Assembly (NCBI GenBank): GCA_963969365.1 | Contig: OZ017746.1 | Coordinates: 3,472,001 to 3,536,000, forward strand | Direction of reading: 5' to 3' | From: Asterochloris sp. CNOR1 | Taxonomy: Eukaryota > Chlorophyta > Trebouxiophyceae > Trebouxiales > Trebouxiaceae | DNA length: 64,000 nucleotides | Part shown: positions 23,501 to 34,438 of the stretch, piece after piece | Layout of the letters: each line of letters begins with the position of its first letter | Position numbering within the stretch: position 1 is the stretch's first letter | Position numbers and translations under genes: made by a program | Notes under the pieces: model-generated | Told to the model about the DNA's origin: nothing | What the model saw: only the letters and a program-made list of their open reading frames with translations | Databases searched by the model: none

Positions 23501-24086
23501 ACCCACCCCTGGGAGCCCTTGGCCTCCAGCAGGGGCATGCTGGGGGTGCTGGACAGCGGGGAGTCCACCGAGTTGGCAGCCATGGCCTGCACACCAGACG
23601 GCCAGTGTTGTTCAGCGATGTCGAAAAGCCACCTTTGGGAGTGAGCAGGGGTGCAAGGACCTGCTGGGACCCATTGTGCTGACAGGTGAAGCAGCCACCC
23701 AGTACAAGGGCTGCCACCCACCTCCTTGACCCAGATCATGGCATTCACCACTTCCTTCAGGAGCAGAAACACAGCGGAGGTGCCCAGCATGGCAGCTGTG
23801 AGCACGCCAATGCCAAACCACTGCCGCAGCAGGGCATGCCGGTGCCTCCCCAACCTGTGGAACAGCCTGCAGGGGGCTACCATGGTGAGACTTGCAAGCC
23901 CCAGCATAATGCAGAAGAAGCATAGGGCACAACTCTACTGATGTACCTGTTGAACGCCCGGCTCTTGACTGACACAGAGCAGATGCCAACACCCAGCCGC
24001 TTGCACCCATAGAGGTGCTTGAAGAGTGCTGCTGCTGCATGAAGGGCAAGCCACAGGAGAACCAGTTTCAAAGCTGAGACCAGCAT
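20522..24086 (-). CDS. Site-2 protease (MBTPS2/S2P-like intramembrane metalloprotease), 732 aa
   Basis: Exons 24086-23947, 23866-23410, 23157-23017, 22881-22763, 22585-22386, 22088-21914, 21742-21142 and 20887-20522 join in frame (2199 nt). The zinc motif HEAGH is split by an intron: exon 2 ends SIGVHE and exon 3 starts AGHAL. The third zinc ligand lies in INMAPIWFLDGE in the last exon. Between them are CAGVWHNAVL, typical of S2P, a PDZ-like turn (GHLQPGDHIL), the GYCIP motif and a Cys-containing luminal stretch (GNCLNA). S2P cleaves membrane-bound regulators inside the bilayer after a first luminal cut. At 732 aa it is longer than human MBTPS2 (519 aa), mainly because exon 7 (601 nt) encodes a long Gln/His/Arg-rich loop. 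An extra intron within that exon is possible. Confidence 0.9.
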
Positions 24087-24317
24087 GTCAAGGGCAGTGC
24101 TGTTGCAGTCTGGTGCACTGCTGTCATGGTGACGAATCGCTGGGCATACAGGGCACTCTCAGTGCAAATCATGACAGGCCCTGCACAGATGGCTCTGCAT
24201 CTCTATACGTCCTGGCCGACAGGCGTGCACAGCTCAGAACGCACAACTCACAGCTGTTTCACGTGACCAACTTTGACCAGGACACACTGTTCATGTCAAT
24301 TTGTGTGTATGGAAGGC

Positions 24318-25972
24318 TCAAGTTCTAGCCAGCGGCATCAGCAGCAGGCTGATCTTTGGGAAGGCAGCCGGCAGCTCTTCCATGACTGCCTCCTGCTGCT
24401 CTGGGGAGAGACCCTTGCCAGCTTCATTGACGATTTGCATCAACTGCTGGAGGGGCTCAGCCTGCCCCTCAGGATAGCTTCGATAGAAGTTGAGTGCGCC
24501 CAACTTGAAGAGGTTCAGCTTCTCAGCTACTGCTGAGCCAATTCGCATGCCAGTGGTCAAGTGTGTGACTTGAACGGCATAGACATTTGCCAGGAGCCTG
24601 CAGCAGCAGAGCTGTGGTGCTGAAAGGTGCTCACGTTTGGCAGCGCTTGTACCCACAGTGCTGACAGCCTGCACAGCGTGTGCAGGCTGCTCATGCACAC
24701 CTGAGAGCAGCTGTCTCCCGCTCGCTGTCGTCCAGATCGCCCTCGCAGCGGTCGCTTAGCTTGCTGAGATACTTGTAGTATACAGTGGCCTGCCGTGTGG
24801 CTTTCAGCTCGATCATTGGGCTCAGCAGCTCAGACGCCTTGGCCAGGGTGTTGAGATCCGCTGCAATCTCCAGCGACCTGCAGCAGATACCCTCCTGAAT
24901 CTGCAGAGTGTAGAAGGGATTGCAAGACTGCAAACGAGCATGGCACCCTGAGGCAGGCCACTCCCGCAAGGTGGTGCTGCCTCAAGTCACCTGTCCAAAC
25001 CTGCTCCCTCCCCGAGGTGCTGGAGGGCGGCAAAGGCACCTCTGCAGCCGGGAGACACCCTTCGCTCCGTCTCTGTGGCTGCAGCAACAGCCAGTGCCTC
25101 TGCCACTGATGCCTCCATCATGTAGTGCACCTGCTGCTGGTCAGCAAGATACTGCACATAGTGCTCCTCAGCAAAGCTCCATTTCTCGAAGGGCGGCAGC
25201 GCCCTGACATTCGTGGGCTGTGCCACCTTCAACATCCCGCGCGCCTGCACCGTAGTCAAGGAATGACCAGGTAGCATTGGCCAAGCAGACCACAGCACCC
25301 TTGCTTTGGGCTGAGACAACCACAGGCTTGCTGGGACCCTGAGCCAACAGCAAGCACAGCTTGCACCCTTGAACTGCTGTTTTCAGCACACATTGGCTTA
25401 CCTGCAACAGCTCAAGACGCCTGGCCAGCTGCTCGTAGAAGGGCTTTGTGTGGTCCTGATCATATTCTCTGTGGGACTCCACCTGAAGCTCCCCCAGGTC
25501 CTCCTGCCTGCCAGAGCCCCAGTCCTTCACCTGCAGCAGGATCATTTACAGACCCAGCTGAGGCCAAGCAAGCTTGTCTGCTGAGCTGGCACCTGCTCAC
25601 AATGTCCTCCTGCAGCCTTAGAGAGCGTGTTGCTCACCTTGACAGAGTCCACCTTTCCCCGAGCTGCCTGCTTGGCATCCACCGGTGGGGCCGATGAACT
25701 CTTCTTTCTGCCCCGAGGCTGGCTTTGCCGACTCGCTTTAGCTTTTCTGTCCATGCCCCCTGGACTCTGCAAGACATCCATGACAGCCTGCAAGGCAGAC
25801 AAGTGTCTTGCGCTTCTGCAATTGTCAGCAAATGGCAAAGCTGACAACAATCACCTGCTTGTCTTTGCCATCACCCTGTGCTTTGCGCTTACGACAGGGT
25901 GTGTGATGCTTGGGTGTTCCCCACAGCCTCCTGCACGGTGACCATGCAGGGGGTCACCAGTGCCCTGGGCAT
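24318..25972 (-). CDS. Heme-oxygenase-like protein, plant type, probably plastid, 365 aa
   Basis: Exons 25972-25893, 25815-25638, 25530-25402, 25244-24991, 24877-24701 and 24597-24318 join in frame (1098 nt). From about residue 110 it follows plant heme oxygenase (HY1): PFYEQLARRLELLQ, FEKWSFAEEHYVQYL, GAGLDRS, YYKYLSKLSD, VYAVQVTHLTTGMRIG and ALNFYRSY. The first 85 residues are Ala/Ser/Arg/Lys-rich, consistent with a plastid transit peptide. Heme oxygenase opens heme to biliverdin, the phytobilin precursor. By hand alignment, the His that holds heme iron in HY1 (in RLHTKDQ) is Gln here, and the usual GG of the distal helix reads TG. It may therefore be a non-catalytic homologue comparable to plant HO2. 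The start is inferred; a frame continues upstream without an obvious earlier ATG. Confidence 0.7.
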
Positions 25973-26281
25973 CACTGAGGCAGCAGAACAGAGGGTCGGA
26001 GTGGGTACCTGCTGGAGGAAGGAAGCAGGCTTCTGGAGAGCACCCGAGTGTGACACTGCTCGTGCAAGCTGTTCGGACCATGCTTGTGGCAGGCAGGTAG
26101 CTGCATGAGGATGAAAGCTTCGATCAAGCTGGTTTAATGCATGCTTGAACCTTGCTTAATATATTTTCAGATGCACTGGGATTTATGGTTCTCTCTCAGA
26201 GGGCATTTGGCTGCCTACTTGAGGCCTACAGTTCCCCATCAGCTGGTGTAGATTCAGCATGCCAGAGCACACAGCTACAAC
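25973..26281. promoter_or_regulatory. Divergent promoter region between heme-oxygenase-like and rhodanese genes
   Basis: 309 bp separate the two inferred ATG codons on opposite strands. An A+T-richer patch at 26140-26180 (ttaatatattttcag) is the only core-promoter-like feature I see. Confidence 0.45.
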
Positions 26282-28427
26282 ATGCAAGGCGCATCAGACA
26301 TCCTGGCTTCAAGAGCAGGCAGCACCTTCATGACAGGCAGCAATCTCTCAGGCAGGCTACTGCCATCTGCTTGGCTGACAAGCCACAAAGGCTCCTTTGA
26401 CACCCTGGCAGTATGCAGGGTTGGGGCACTTTCTACTTCAGATGCGGAGGCATGGCCGGCAGACCCTGTGGTCAGCACATACTGGCTGGAGGAACACCTA
26501 GAGGTGGTTGCTCATTGGCTGGCTGGTCACCTGGTCTCTGGCTTTGCTGGTGGCTGCCAACGAAGCGCTTTGCTTTGCAGGACGTTGCTGTCATTGATGT
26601 TCGTGGCTCTGTCGACACTCAGCCGCTGCACGACAACCTAGAGGCCTCAACCTACACAGCTGACTATGACAGGCAGGTTCCTGCTCAGTGATGGCATCAC
26701 CAAAGCGCAGTCCGGCCTCACGCATGGCTGAGGCACTGCTGACAGACCGTCACAGTCCCTGGGGGACATGGCAACTTTCTGAAACAGAAGTGTCAGCCCT
26801 GATGCTCACCAGTTGCTGTCCAGTGTCTGCTTTACAGCTACCTGGACGGCCACATTCCCGGGGCAGTCTTTTGGGACTGGACATCAGTGGGCATTGATGA
26901 GGACGATGAGGCACCCATCCAGCTGCAGACCAATGCTGGGCTGTTTGCGGCAGAGATGGAGGCCATGGGCATTGGCACTGACAGGCCTGCAGTGGTGCGT
27001 CCTGCTGTGAGCCACTCTGTGGCACACTGCCCAGGACTGGTTGAGCTGCAAGGCCTTGCTAAAGCGCAGAGTGGCTGCCCCTGCACCAGCCCTGTGCCTA
27101 ATGCAGATGTCCCTTCTCCGTTGGCTCAAAGTCGCTTTTTGACAAGGCCAGCATAGCAGGCACTTTCACATAACAGGGCTGTTTGGAAATCTGTTGTATG
27201 TAGGCACACTGCTCGTCAGGCGACCAGAGCTGTACCTGCTGGTGCAGATCTATGACAATGCAACCAGCCTGCTGGCTGCCCGCGTGTGGTGGGCGCTGTC
27301 CTACCATGGGCACCCCAGACCGCTGGTGCTGGAAGGAGGCTTTGCCAAGTGGGTGGCTGAGGGGCGGACGACCGAGCTGCTTGAGCCCTGCCCCGTGAAT
27401 GCCAGCTTTGAGCTGCAGCAGTGGCACACAGGGTGCACAGGGGATCACCTGACTACATCGCTGGCAGCAGAGACGTTGCGGGACGCTGGCAAACCCTACG
27501 ACTCGGTTAGTCTATCCTGTGACTGGTCAGTCAGAGCACATGGCTGCACTGCAGCCCGGAGATCCTTTGCAGTGCATGGAAAGGTGGTGTCTGGGCTTCA
27601 GAACAAGCACCGGGAGGCAGCAGTGTGCACGCTGCTGGCTGCCCTGTTAAGGCTCTACGGGGCTGCTCTGCAGCACCAGGCAAGCTTCAGGTCCCGTCCT
27701 GGTCTGGCCACCCGCGCAACTGCCGATGATGTGCTGGCTGTCCTCACCCGGCGGGAGAGCCCGGGGGAGAGTCAGGGAGAGCGCGTGCTGCTGCTGGATG
27801 CCCGTAACAGCTTGCAGTGGTCTGGCAGGGTAAGGAGCCAGGGCGCATGACTCCTGTCCTCATAATGCCTGTATACTTTGTCTGCTGCTTGGGCACCAGC
27901 CTGCCTGCATTGTGTGACAAGAACTGCCTCCTGAGGCAGCCAGGTGCATCGGAGCAGCGTTCCTGTAGGGGAGCACACCACCCTTCAGTGGTCAACGTGC
28001 TGGGCAGCAGCTCTTCATGCTGGTGGCTGAAGAGGCCGGAATGTCTCAAAGCCAGGCTTAGCAACCAAAGTGCAGTCCACGGTCAAGCGTCCCTGAGCTT
28101 TGCGTTCTCAGAGCTGCAGTCTGCATGCAGGTGCGCAGGGCTGAGCGTGGAGGCCGGATCCCCGGTGCTGTGAATGTGCCGCGTGGCGCGCTGCTGCAAG
28201 ACACCGTGACTGGCACATTCAAGCCGTTGGAGGAGCAGCGTCAGGTCCTGTCTGATGTAGGCGTGGCCTTCAATGGCCAGCAGAGGGTCATCACGTATTG
28301 CAATGGAGGGGTGGCCTCCTGCTCGGTGCTGCTGGCGCTGTCACGCACTGGCCACACCAACTTCCAGAACTTTGATGCCTCCTGGAACTTTTGGGGCAAT
28401 GAGCCAGGCCTGCCCATTGAACTCTGA
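26282..28427 (+). CDS. Two-domain rhodanese: thiosulfate/3-mercaptopyruvate sulfurtransferase, 356 aa
   Basis: Exons 26282-26503, 26581-26672, 26838-26994, 27248-27394, 27674-27829 and 28131-28427 join in frame (1071 nt). The N-terminal rhodanese domain shows VIDVRG, YLDGHIPGAVFWDW, VIYDNATSLLAARVWW and LEGGFAKWVAEG. The C-terminal domain shows LLLDARNSLQWSGR, GGRIPGAVNVPRG and the active loop YCNGGVAS, where Cys would carry the persulfide, then WNFWGNEPGLPIEL. Such enzymes move sulfur from mercaptopyruvate or thiosulfate to acceptors such as cyanide or thioredoxin, usually in mitochondria or cytosol. The first about 65 residues are Ser/Ala/Arg-rich and could be an organelle-targeting peptide. 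Intron 2 (26673-26837) begins with GC: only the splice after tatgacag gives YDSYLDGHIPG in frame. Between exons 4 and 5, 279 bp of intron read open in part. Confidence 0.93.
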
Positions 28428-28589
28428 CGCAAAGGACACACTGGCATTGAGCCGTAAAAATGCCAAATAGAATTTGTAGATGAAAGCAAGAAAGAAGCAC
28501 AGCAGCCAGCTCTCATCAAACACGTCACACCAAAAAAGCAGCCTCCTCTCCCAAGGAAACTCCCAAAGACAGATTTCCCCAGCGTCAAC

Positions 28590-30508
28590 ATGGCCGCAAA
28601 GGGGGAGACCGGCACTTACTCCTTAAAGGTGAGCCGTCTTCAGCGGCCGGTTGAGGTCATCTGGGACCTGGGGGCTGCTGCCACCATGATGCTCTGCAGT
28701 GTTGCATCAATAAGCCAATTGGTGGTGTCAGACCTTCTGGGCTTTCTCACTTGACACAGAGCTGCCACAGCAGCCCTTGTGCATCAGTGCCAGCCAGCAG
28801 CAGCTGATGTGTTGCTCTGTGGGACACGAGCCTGTCAGCTGACACCAATCACCTGATGGCTGCACACTGCATCAGAGGCTGCCTGCCTCCTCACTGTACC
28901 GTGTTGCTGAAGGCTGCAACGCCTGGCACCTGCCAGCAGTGGTTAATTGCAGTCCCTGCCACAGGCACTCACACAAGGATGATGCGTCTACAGCCCCTAG
29001 TGTTCACACCACCCCTGCTGGCCCTGCAGGTGGGATTGGCCCAGATGCTCAAAGGCGGCGTCATCATGGACGTGACCACACCTGAGGAGGCGCGCATCGC
29101 CGAGGAGGCAGGGGCAGTGGCCGTTATGGCTCTAGAGCGTGTCCCCGCAGACATACGCAAGGAGGGTGGGATTGCCCGCATGAGTGACCCCACCATGATC
29201 AAGGCCATCAAGGAGGCGGTCACCATCCCTGTGATGGCCAAGGCCCGAATTGGGCACTTTGTGGAGGCCCAGATCCTGGAGGCTTTGGGGGTGGACTACA
29301 TCGATGAGTCTGAGGTAGGGCAGCTCTGGGGAGTGGTGCTGTAAGCGTGGCTGCTGTTGCGTGTTCAGCGGGTGTTGCTTCCTGCCCACAGGTCATTCAA
29401 AGCATGTGGCTGTTTCATGTGACTCTATCTATCGGGCTCCTGCCTCCTCTTGTTCCTCTCTAAGTGCAGTGTGCAAAGAGCCTGAAGCAACACCCCTCTG
29501 CAGGTGCTCACCCCGGCTGATGACCTGCACCACATCAACAAGCACAACTACAAGGTCCCATTCGTGTGTGGCTGCCGGGACCTGGGAGAGGCTCTCCGCA
29601 GGATTTCAGAGGGCGCTGCCATGATCCGCACAAAGGCAAGCCACACAGTTTTGGCTGCCGCCCATCAAATCTTTGTCAAGGATTATGCTGGACTCTGATG
29701 GTTGCCTGTTGACAGTTTTTGTTTCAGCCGCCCTCACTTGCTCATGCCATCTGCACCTACCCCGGCTGCAGGGTGAGGCCGGCACTGGCAACGTGGTGGA
29801 GGCAGTGCGCCACACAAGGGCTGTCACAGGCGCCATCAGGCAGCTGCAGACCCTGGACGACGATGAGCTCTATGTCTATGCCAAGGAGCTGCGAGCACCT
29901 GTTGAGCTTGTTAGGCGGACAAAACACCTGGGCAGGTGAGGAGCATTGCATTGCATGTCAGGCTAGCTGCAGACCCTGAGGGCAACTTTTGCTTTCAGGT
30001 TGTATGTGTTCTGCAGCTAGTCTGCTGTACTAAGGTGGTGACAGCATGCCTTTATCCTCCTGTAGCTGGCTGTCCTGCCAGGCATACCGGCGCCACTTTA
30101 GTGGCGAACTCCACTGCGCTGCAGGCTGCCAGTCGTCAACTTTGCAGCAGGCGGTGTGGCCACCCCCGCAGATGCGGCGCTGATGATGCAGATGGGCGTT
30201 GACGGTGTCTTTGTGGGCTCAGGCATCTTCAAGTCTGGAGACCCAGCAAAGAGGGCTCGTGCCATCGTGCAGGTCAGCAGGCATGACATGCCATGCAGTG
30301 GCATCATCTGCAGGCATCACTACAGGTTGCTTGCAAGCCTTCAGCATCTGCAAGCCATTTGAGCATGCTCAATGCTGCTTTGCAGGCTGTGACACACTAC
30401 AACGATCCTAGCATCTTGGCCGAGGTGTCATGTGGCCTGGGTGTTGCCATGGTCGGCATCGACTGCAGAGTAGAGGGTTTCCAGAGCTATGCTGCACGTT
30501 CAGAGTAG
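28590..30508 (+). CDS. PDX1: Pyridoxal 5'-phosphate synthase subunit PDX1 (PdxS), 296 aa
   Basis: Exons 28590-28628, 29030-29314, 29504-29635, 29772-29935, 30125-30272 and 30386-30508 join in frame (891 nt). The protein starts [13 protein letters not shown] and is strongly conserved: [94 protein letters not shown] and [12 protein letters not shown]. The Asp in IMDV and the lysines in MAKARIGH and MIRTKGEAG are the known catalytic residues. With the glutaminase PDX2 it makes vitamin B6 from ribose 5-phosphate, glyceraldehyde 3-phosphate and ammonia, as a cytosolic dodecamer in plants. Length matches the family (about 290-310 aa). Intron 3 (29636-29771) is GC-AG with donor aag/gcaagc. The ATG lies 162 bp after the rhodanese stop. 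Confidence 0.98.
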
Positions 30509-30772
30509 ATGCGTGCAGTGTGCTCTGGACCTGCAAAGTCAGGCAGCAAGTTACTAGCAATTGGATGTTTCATTTGACATTTTAGGCAGTGGCGACCAAC
30601 AACCTTGCCCCCAATCATTCCCCTTGAATCAAATGATTCATGCTTGCTTGCTTCATGCCTTCGTTGGGCTGTCATTACAGTCTGTTTGGTGGCCTGGTGG
30701 ATTTTGCAAGACATGCTCAGGATACACTGACTCACACTGTGCACATGCAAGCTTGACTTGCAGGCCATATTT
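30509..30772. other. Short convergent intergenic gap (PDX1 / CBS gene)
   Basis: 264 bp between two stop codons on opposite strands. It holds only the facing 3' UTRs as far as I can see; no separate element was recognised. Confidence 0.5.
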
Positions 30773-33700
30773 TTAGCTGCTTGCCGCTATCAAACTCAAA
30801 ACATCTGTGGGTGTAAGCACTGCCTTGGGGTGTCTGCCCTCGAGGTCGTCCACACAATACACTCGGTGAACCCTGTTCTCTACGAATAGATGCAGGAGCT
30901 GCAATCACAGGCAGGCAGCAGCTGATTGACATAATGGAGTCTAAGTCATCTTCAGGGAAAGCAGCGGAATGCAGATGGTGTATTGCTGGGCGGCCAACAT
31001 GCTGCAAAATGCACAAAAGCATGCAGTCCTCAACATCTGCAAGCGCCTCACCTCTTCAAGAGTGCTGCTGCCTGTGCACACGATCAGGCGGATGTCCTGG
31101 TCAGCCACCCCGCTGTTGATACGCTGCAGCTCCCCCAGCGGCTGCCGCGACCCACTGGCCCCCCTCTGTGCCAAAGGTCGAGGTTGAGTGCTGCACATCC
31201 TGGCAATGCTTGATGCATGTGCCCTGCTGGCTGCATTGTTTACAATGCAGAGCTAGCAGCTGGTGCCCTGATGCCGCACCAGCCAGGTTGGCAGGATGGG
31301 TGGCCAGACATGCAGCACAGCAGGGGATAGCACAGGTCTCTTAACTGTTGCCCAGCATGAGCTGGGCTGGACCAGTACATGCCCCACCTGCAGTGGAGAG
31401 GATGGTGTCTTGCATGAGGGGGAGTGTGACAGCACTGAGCTGGGGGACGGTGGCTGCGGCGCCTCCAAGCCAGGGCGCTTGGCATCATTGAAGAAGGGGT
31501 GGCGGGCGTGGCCTGACTCTTGAACTGTGTAGCCTGCAAGGGGCAGCAGGTGTAGACAGGGTGGCGGCTTTGCACAGCGTAGGCCAGATGCCAGTGCTGC
31601 ATGTGGGGGAAGACTAGGGAAGGAGGCCATGCTGGTGCATCTCCCATGGCTCACAATTCGTGAAATGCAGGCAGCAGGTGGCAGAGCAGCCCAAGGCAAT
31701 TCTCTCAGCTGAGTGCAGCTGTCAGGGCATGCACATAGTTGCAGAGTCCAGCTGACATTGCACCTGGCAGCACATTGGGCTGCAAACAGCTAAGTAATCA
31801 GCAGGGTCAAGCCACTGGGCCCTTGCCTGCATAGGCTGTCTGATGCAGCAGCGCCAGAAACTCTGCAACAGGCAGTGCCAGTTGCCCCAGGTGGTCTGTG
31901 TGGATGCACCTGCAGCAGTGCAGGTCAGACATGGCCAGCAGCTGCAGAGACGAAGAGGACGGCAGCAAGTCTGCGCTGGTCCACTCAGTGGTCAGTGTAC
32001 AGGTGTTCATCAGCAGCACAAGCCCAGGATGCTCTGATGCTGCGCAGCCTCAAGCTGCAAATTTCTGGGTGCTGCTCGACAGGGGCGCAGACTGGCCTGA
32101 GATCCGAGATGCTGAGGTTGGCAATCATAGAATTGCCATTGGCCTTGACTGCGGCCCCTGAAACGCCTGCTCTGAGCATCTGCTTGTAGGCCAGGAGGGT
32201 AGGAGTGTGAGGGTCTACGCACAGCACCTGCAGGGGTGAGAAAGCTCAGTCAGCCTGCACAGCGTGCCTCTGGCGGGGCTGCTGGCTCAGGCACCTGAAT
32301 GAGACACCTGAGCATGCATTCTGTTGATGACTGCACCGCCCGAATGGACAGCAATGCACAGAAGCGCAACACTATTTCTGGGAGCATGCAGAATGTGCTG
32401 CTGCACAGGATTGCCACCTCTCAGAAGACATTCATACCTCCGGCTTGCCCTCCAGCAAGCCCAGCTTCTGTATGCTGGTTGCGGCAGCAACTCCCAGCTG
32501 GTTGATATTCAGCAGCAGGAACCTACAGGAGGGCAGAGCCATCTCGGAGCTGCAGCACCAACAACAGTTGCCAGCAGACTTGCAGTCAGAGCAGCGCATT
32601 GGCTTCACAACGGCGGCCGACACTACAGGGACCCAGCACCGCTCCTTTAGCAGAACCACAGGGCAGAGAATGTAGACCTGTCACAGGTTCCCCTAGTCAG
32701 CATCCGGGGAGGGTCACCTCATGATGTCCAGCTGTGACACGATGCAGGTGATGCACCCGTGGGCATCAAAGATGGCCAGCCTGTGGACCACGCACCCGTT
32801 CCCCAGGAAGCTGCCCCTGCAGCACACACATGCAGCTGCTGCTGAAGTGCCTGGGAGGCCCTGCCCGCAAAGCCAATGTAGCAGAGGAGCTGGAGATACC
32901 CTGACAACACTGGGAAGCTCTGACCCTTGCCTGCATTGTAATTGCCGTTACATAGCTGCACGCCTGCTTCGGCGTGCTGTGCCAGCTGCAAGCATGAAGG
33001 GGCGCACCTGATGGCCTCCAACAGCGTGGTGCTGCAGTTGGCCTGATAGACCAGGCCCCGGTCATTGCAGCTGGCCAGGGTGACCAGCGTCTTCTGGGCA
33101 AAGGTGCGCCCCTCACGCTCCAGGAGGCCCATCAGCTGCAACATGCGCGTGGGCAGCTCTGGGGTGGTCTGCTCCACATCTGCAGGCACCAGCAAGGAGG
33201 CTGGTGAGCTGCTCTGCATCTGGTCGTGCAGGTGTTCGATGCCAAGACAGAGGCATAAGGGACTGCCAGTTGCCCTGCTGCCGCCTGTGCACAAGCACTT
33301 TGCCAAAGGACCCCTGCTGCAGGTGCCCCGGGCGAGGTAAGGCAAGACATCACACTACCCTGAGATGATGGCTCACCTGTCATTCGAGGCTGCATGTAGG
33401 GCACACTGCAACAGGTGCCTGCAGCAAGTGTAGCAGCAAGCATCAGCACACTTACGCTGCACAAAGGCTGCTAGGATGTCGCGCACATCCAGCCAGCCCA
33501 GCAGAGTGGGGTCCCAGCTGTCACCCTCCTCTTCCATATCCTCCAGCCCAGGGGCAACGATGACAGGGGCACTCAGGATCTGGTGTATAGCCAGTTCCTG
33601 CACTCGGGTGGGGGGCTTTATGGGGCTCATGTCCTCTGACTGAACAACATTCTCTACCAGGCAGTGCATGCCTCTGCCACCAGAGGAGCGATCTCAAGCA

Positions 33701-33926
33701 TGGCGGCAGAGACTTGCAAGGCGCAGTACCACCCGAGCTGGACCAGCCCCTGCCTTGCATGCTGCCTTGCCCAGGGCATTGAAGCAGGCCACAGCCAAAC
33801 CAGGCCACAGGCAGCAGTGGGACGGCGGTGACTTGCCTCTAGTGCTCGAGAGACTGTCCAGTGATGCTCCAAGAAAAAGACCTCCTGTGGCTGGCATACG
33901 TCCTCCAGCTTTGTGCCCTCCAGCAT
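30773..33926 (-). CDS. Four-CBS-domain protein (two Bateman modules; AMPK-gamma/PV42- or CBSX-like), 395 aa
   Basis: Ten exons join in frame (1188 nt): 33926-33837, 33597-33456, 33179-33008, 32816-32718, 32522-32438, 32227-32097, 31909-31827, 31533-31388, 31165-31052 and 30898-30773. CBS1: TVSRALEELAIHQILSAPVI then GWLDVRDILAAF. CBS2: GCVVHRLAIFDAHG then VSQLDIMRFLL. CBS3: LCVDPHTPTLLAYKQML then MIANLSISDLR. CBS4: VCTGSSTLEELLHLFVENRV, then AVLTPTDVLSLIAASS and stop. CBS pairs bind adenosine nucleotides and sense energy state. Four in tandem are typical of AMPK/SnRK1 gamma-type subunits and plant PV42/CBSX proteins; which group this belongs to cannot be decided here. A Ser/Pro-rich linker lies between CBS3 and CBS4. 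Introns 1, 6 and 7 start with GC (ag/gcaagt, ag/gccagt, g/gcaagg). The start MLEGTKLEDV is inferred; the frame is open upstream. Confidence 0.85.
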
Positions 33927-34438
33927 CGAGCCCCATCTGTGCTGATCTGCAGGGCAAGGCGTGTCCACGCAGCATGAAAAGGTGAGTACAGAAGCATAGA
34001 CAGTCACTGCTGATGTGCAAAGCTTCAAGCAGAGCTTTAGTGTCGAGGTTGGATCAGGACATTGGCACCACGGTCGGATACTAGATGACATTGTCTTCAA
34101 GCATGTGCTGACCTGGCACTGCCAATCCTTGAGCCATCTCAGCTTGTCTTATCAATGTGAATCTTTCGAAGTTTTGACTCAGCCTGCCTCGGTGCCGAAG
34201 ATCTTCCGAATCATGATCTTCATGAGAGCTTGCTGCATCAATTGCTCGAGGGACCTGCTCGACAGTTGGCCTGTGCGGGAGGTCAACTGGCGCAGGTCTC
34301 CAGAGGTGAATCAGGGATGTCCAGAGGCCACAGCTGTGGCGCTGCAGCTGTGGGACCTCAAGTCATGCTCTCCATGTCTACGTAGCCCTCAAACAAGGCT
34401 TTGCCTCTCAAGCATATGAATTCGAATCCGGTCTCTTC
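33927..34438. promoter_or_regulatory. Divergent promoter region between CBS and ETF-beta genes
   Basis: 512 bp between the inferred ATG codons. No strong TATA motif is visible. Part may be 5' UTR or an additional first exon of the CBS gene, whose frame stays open upstream of the chosen ATG. Confidence 0.4.

Noticed and set aside
24691-24969. Possible separate small gene upstream of the heme-oxygenase C-terminus.
   Set aside because: Its coding part is exon 5 of the heme-oxygenase-like gene; phases match on both sides.
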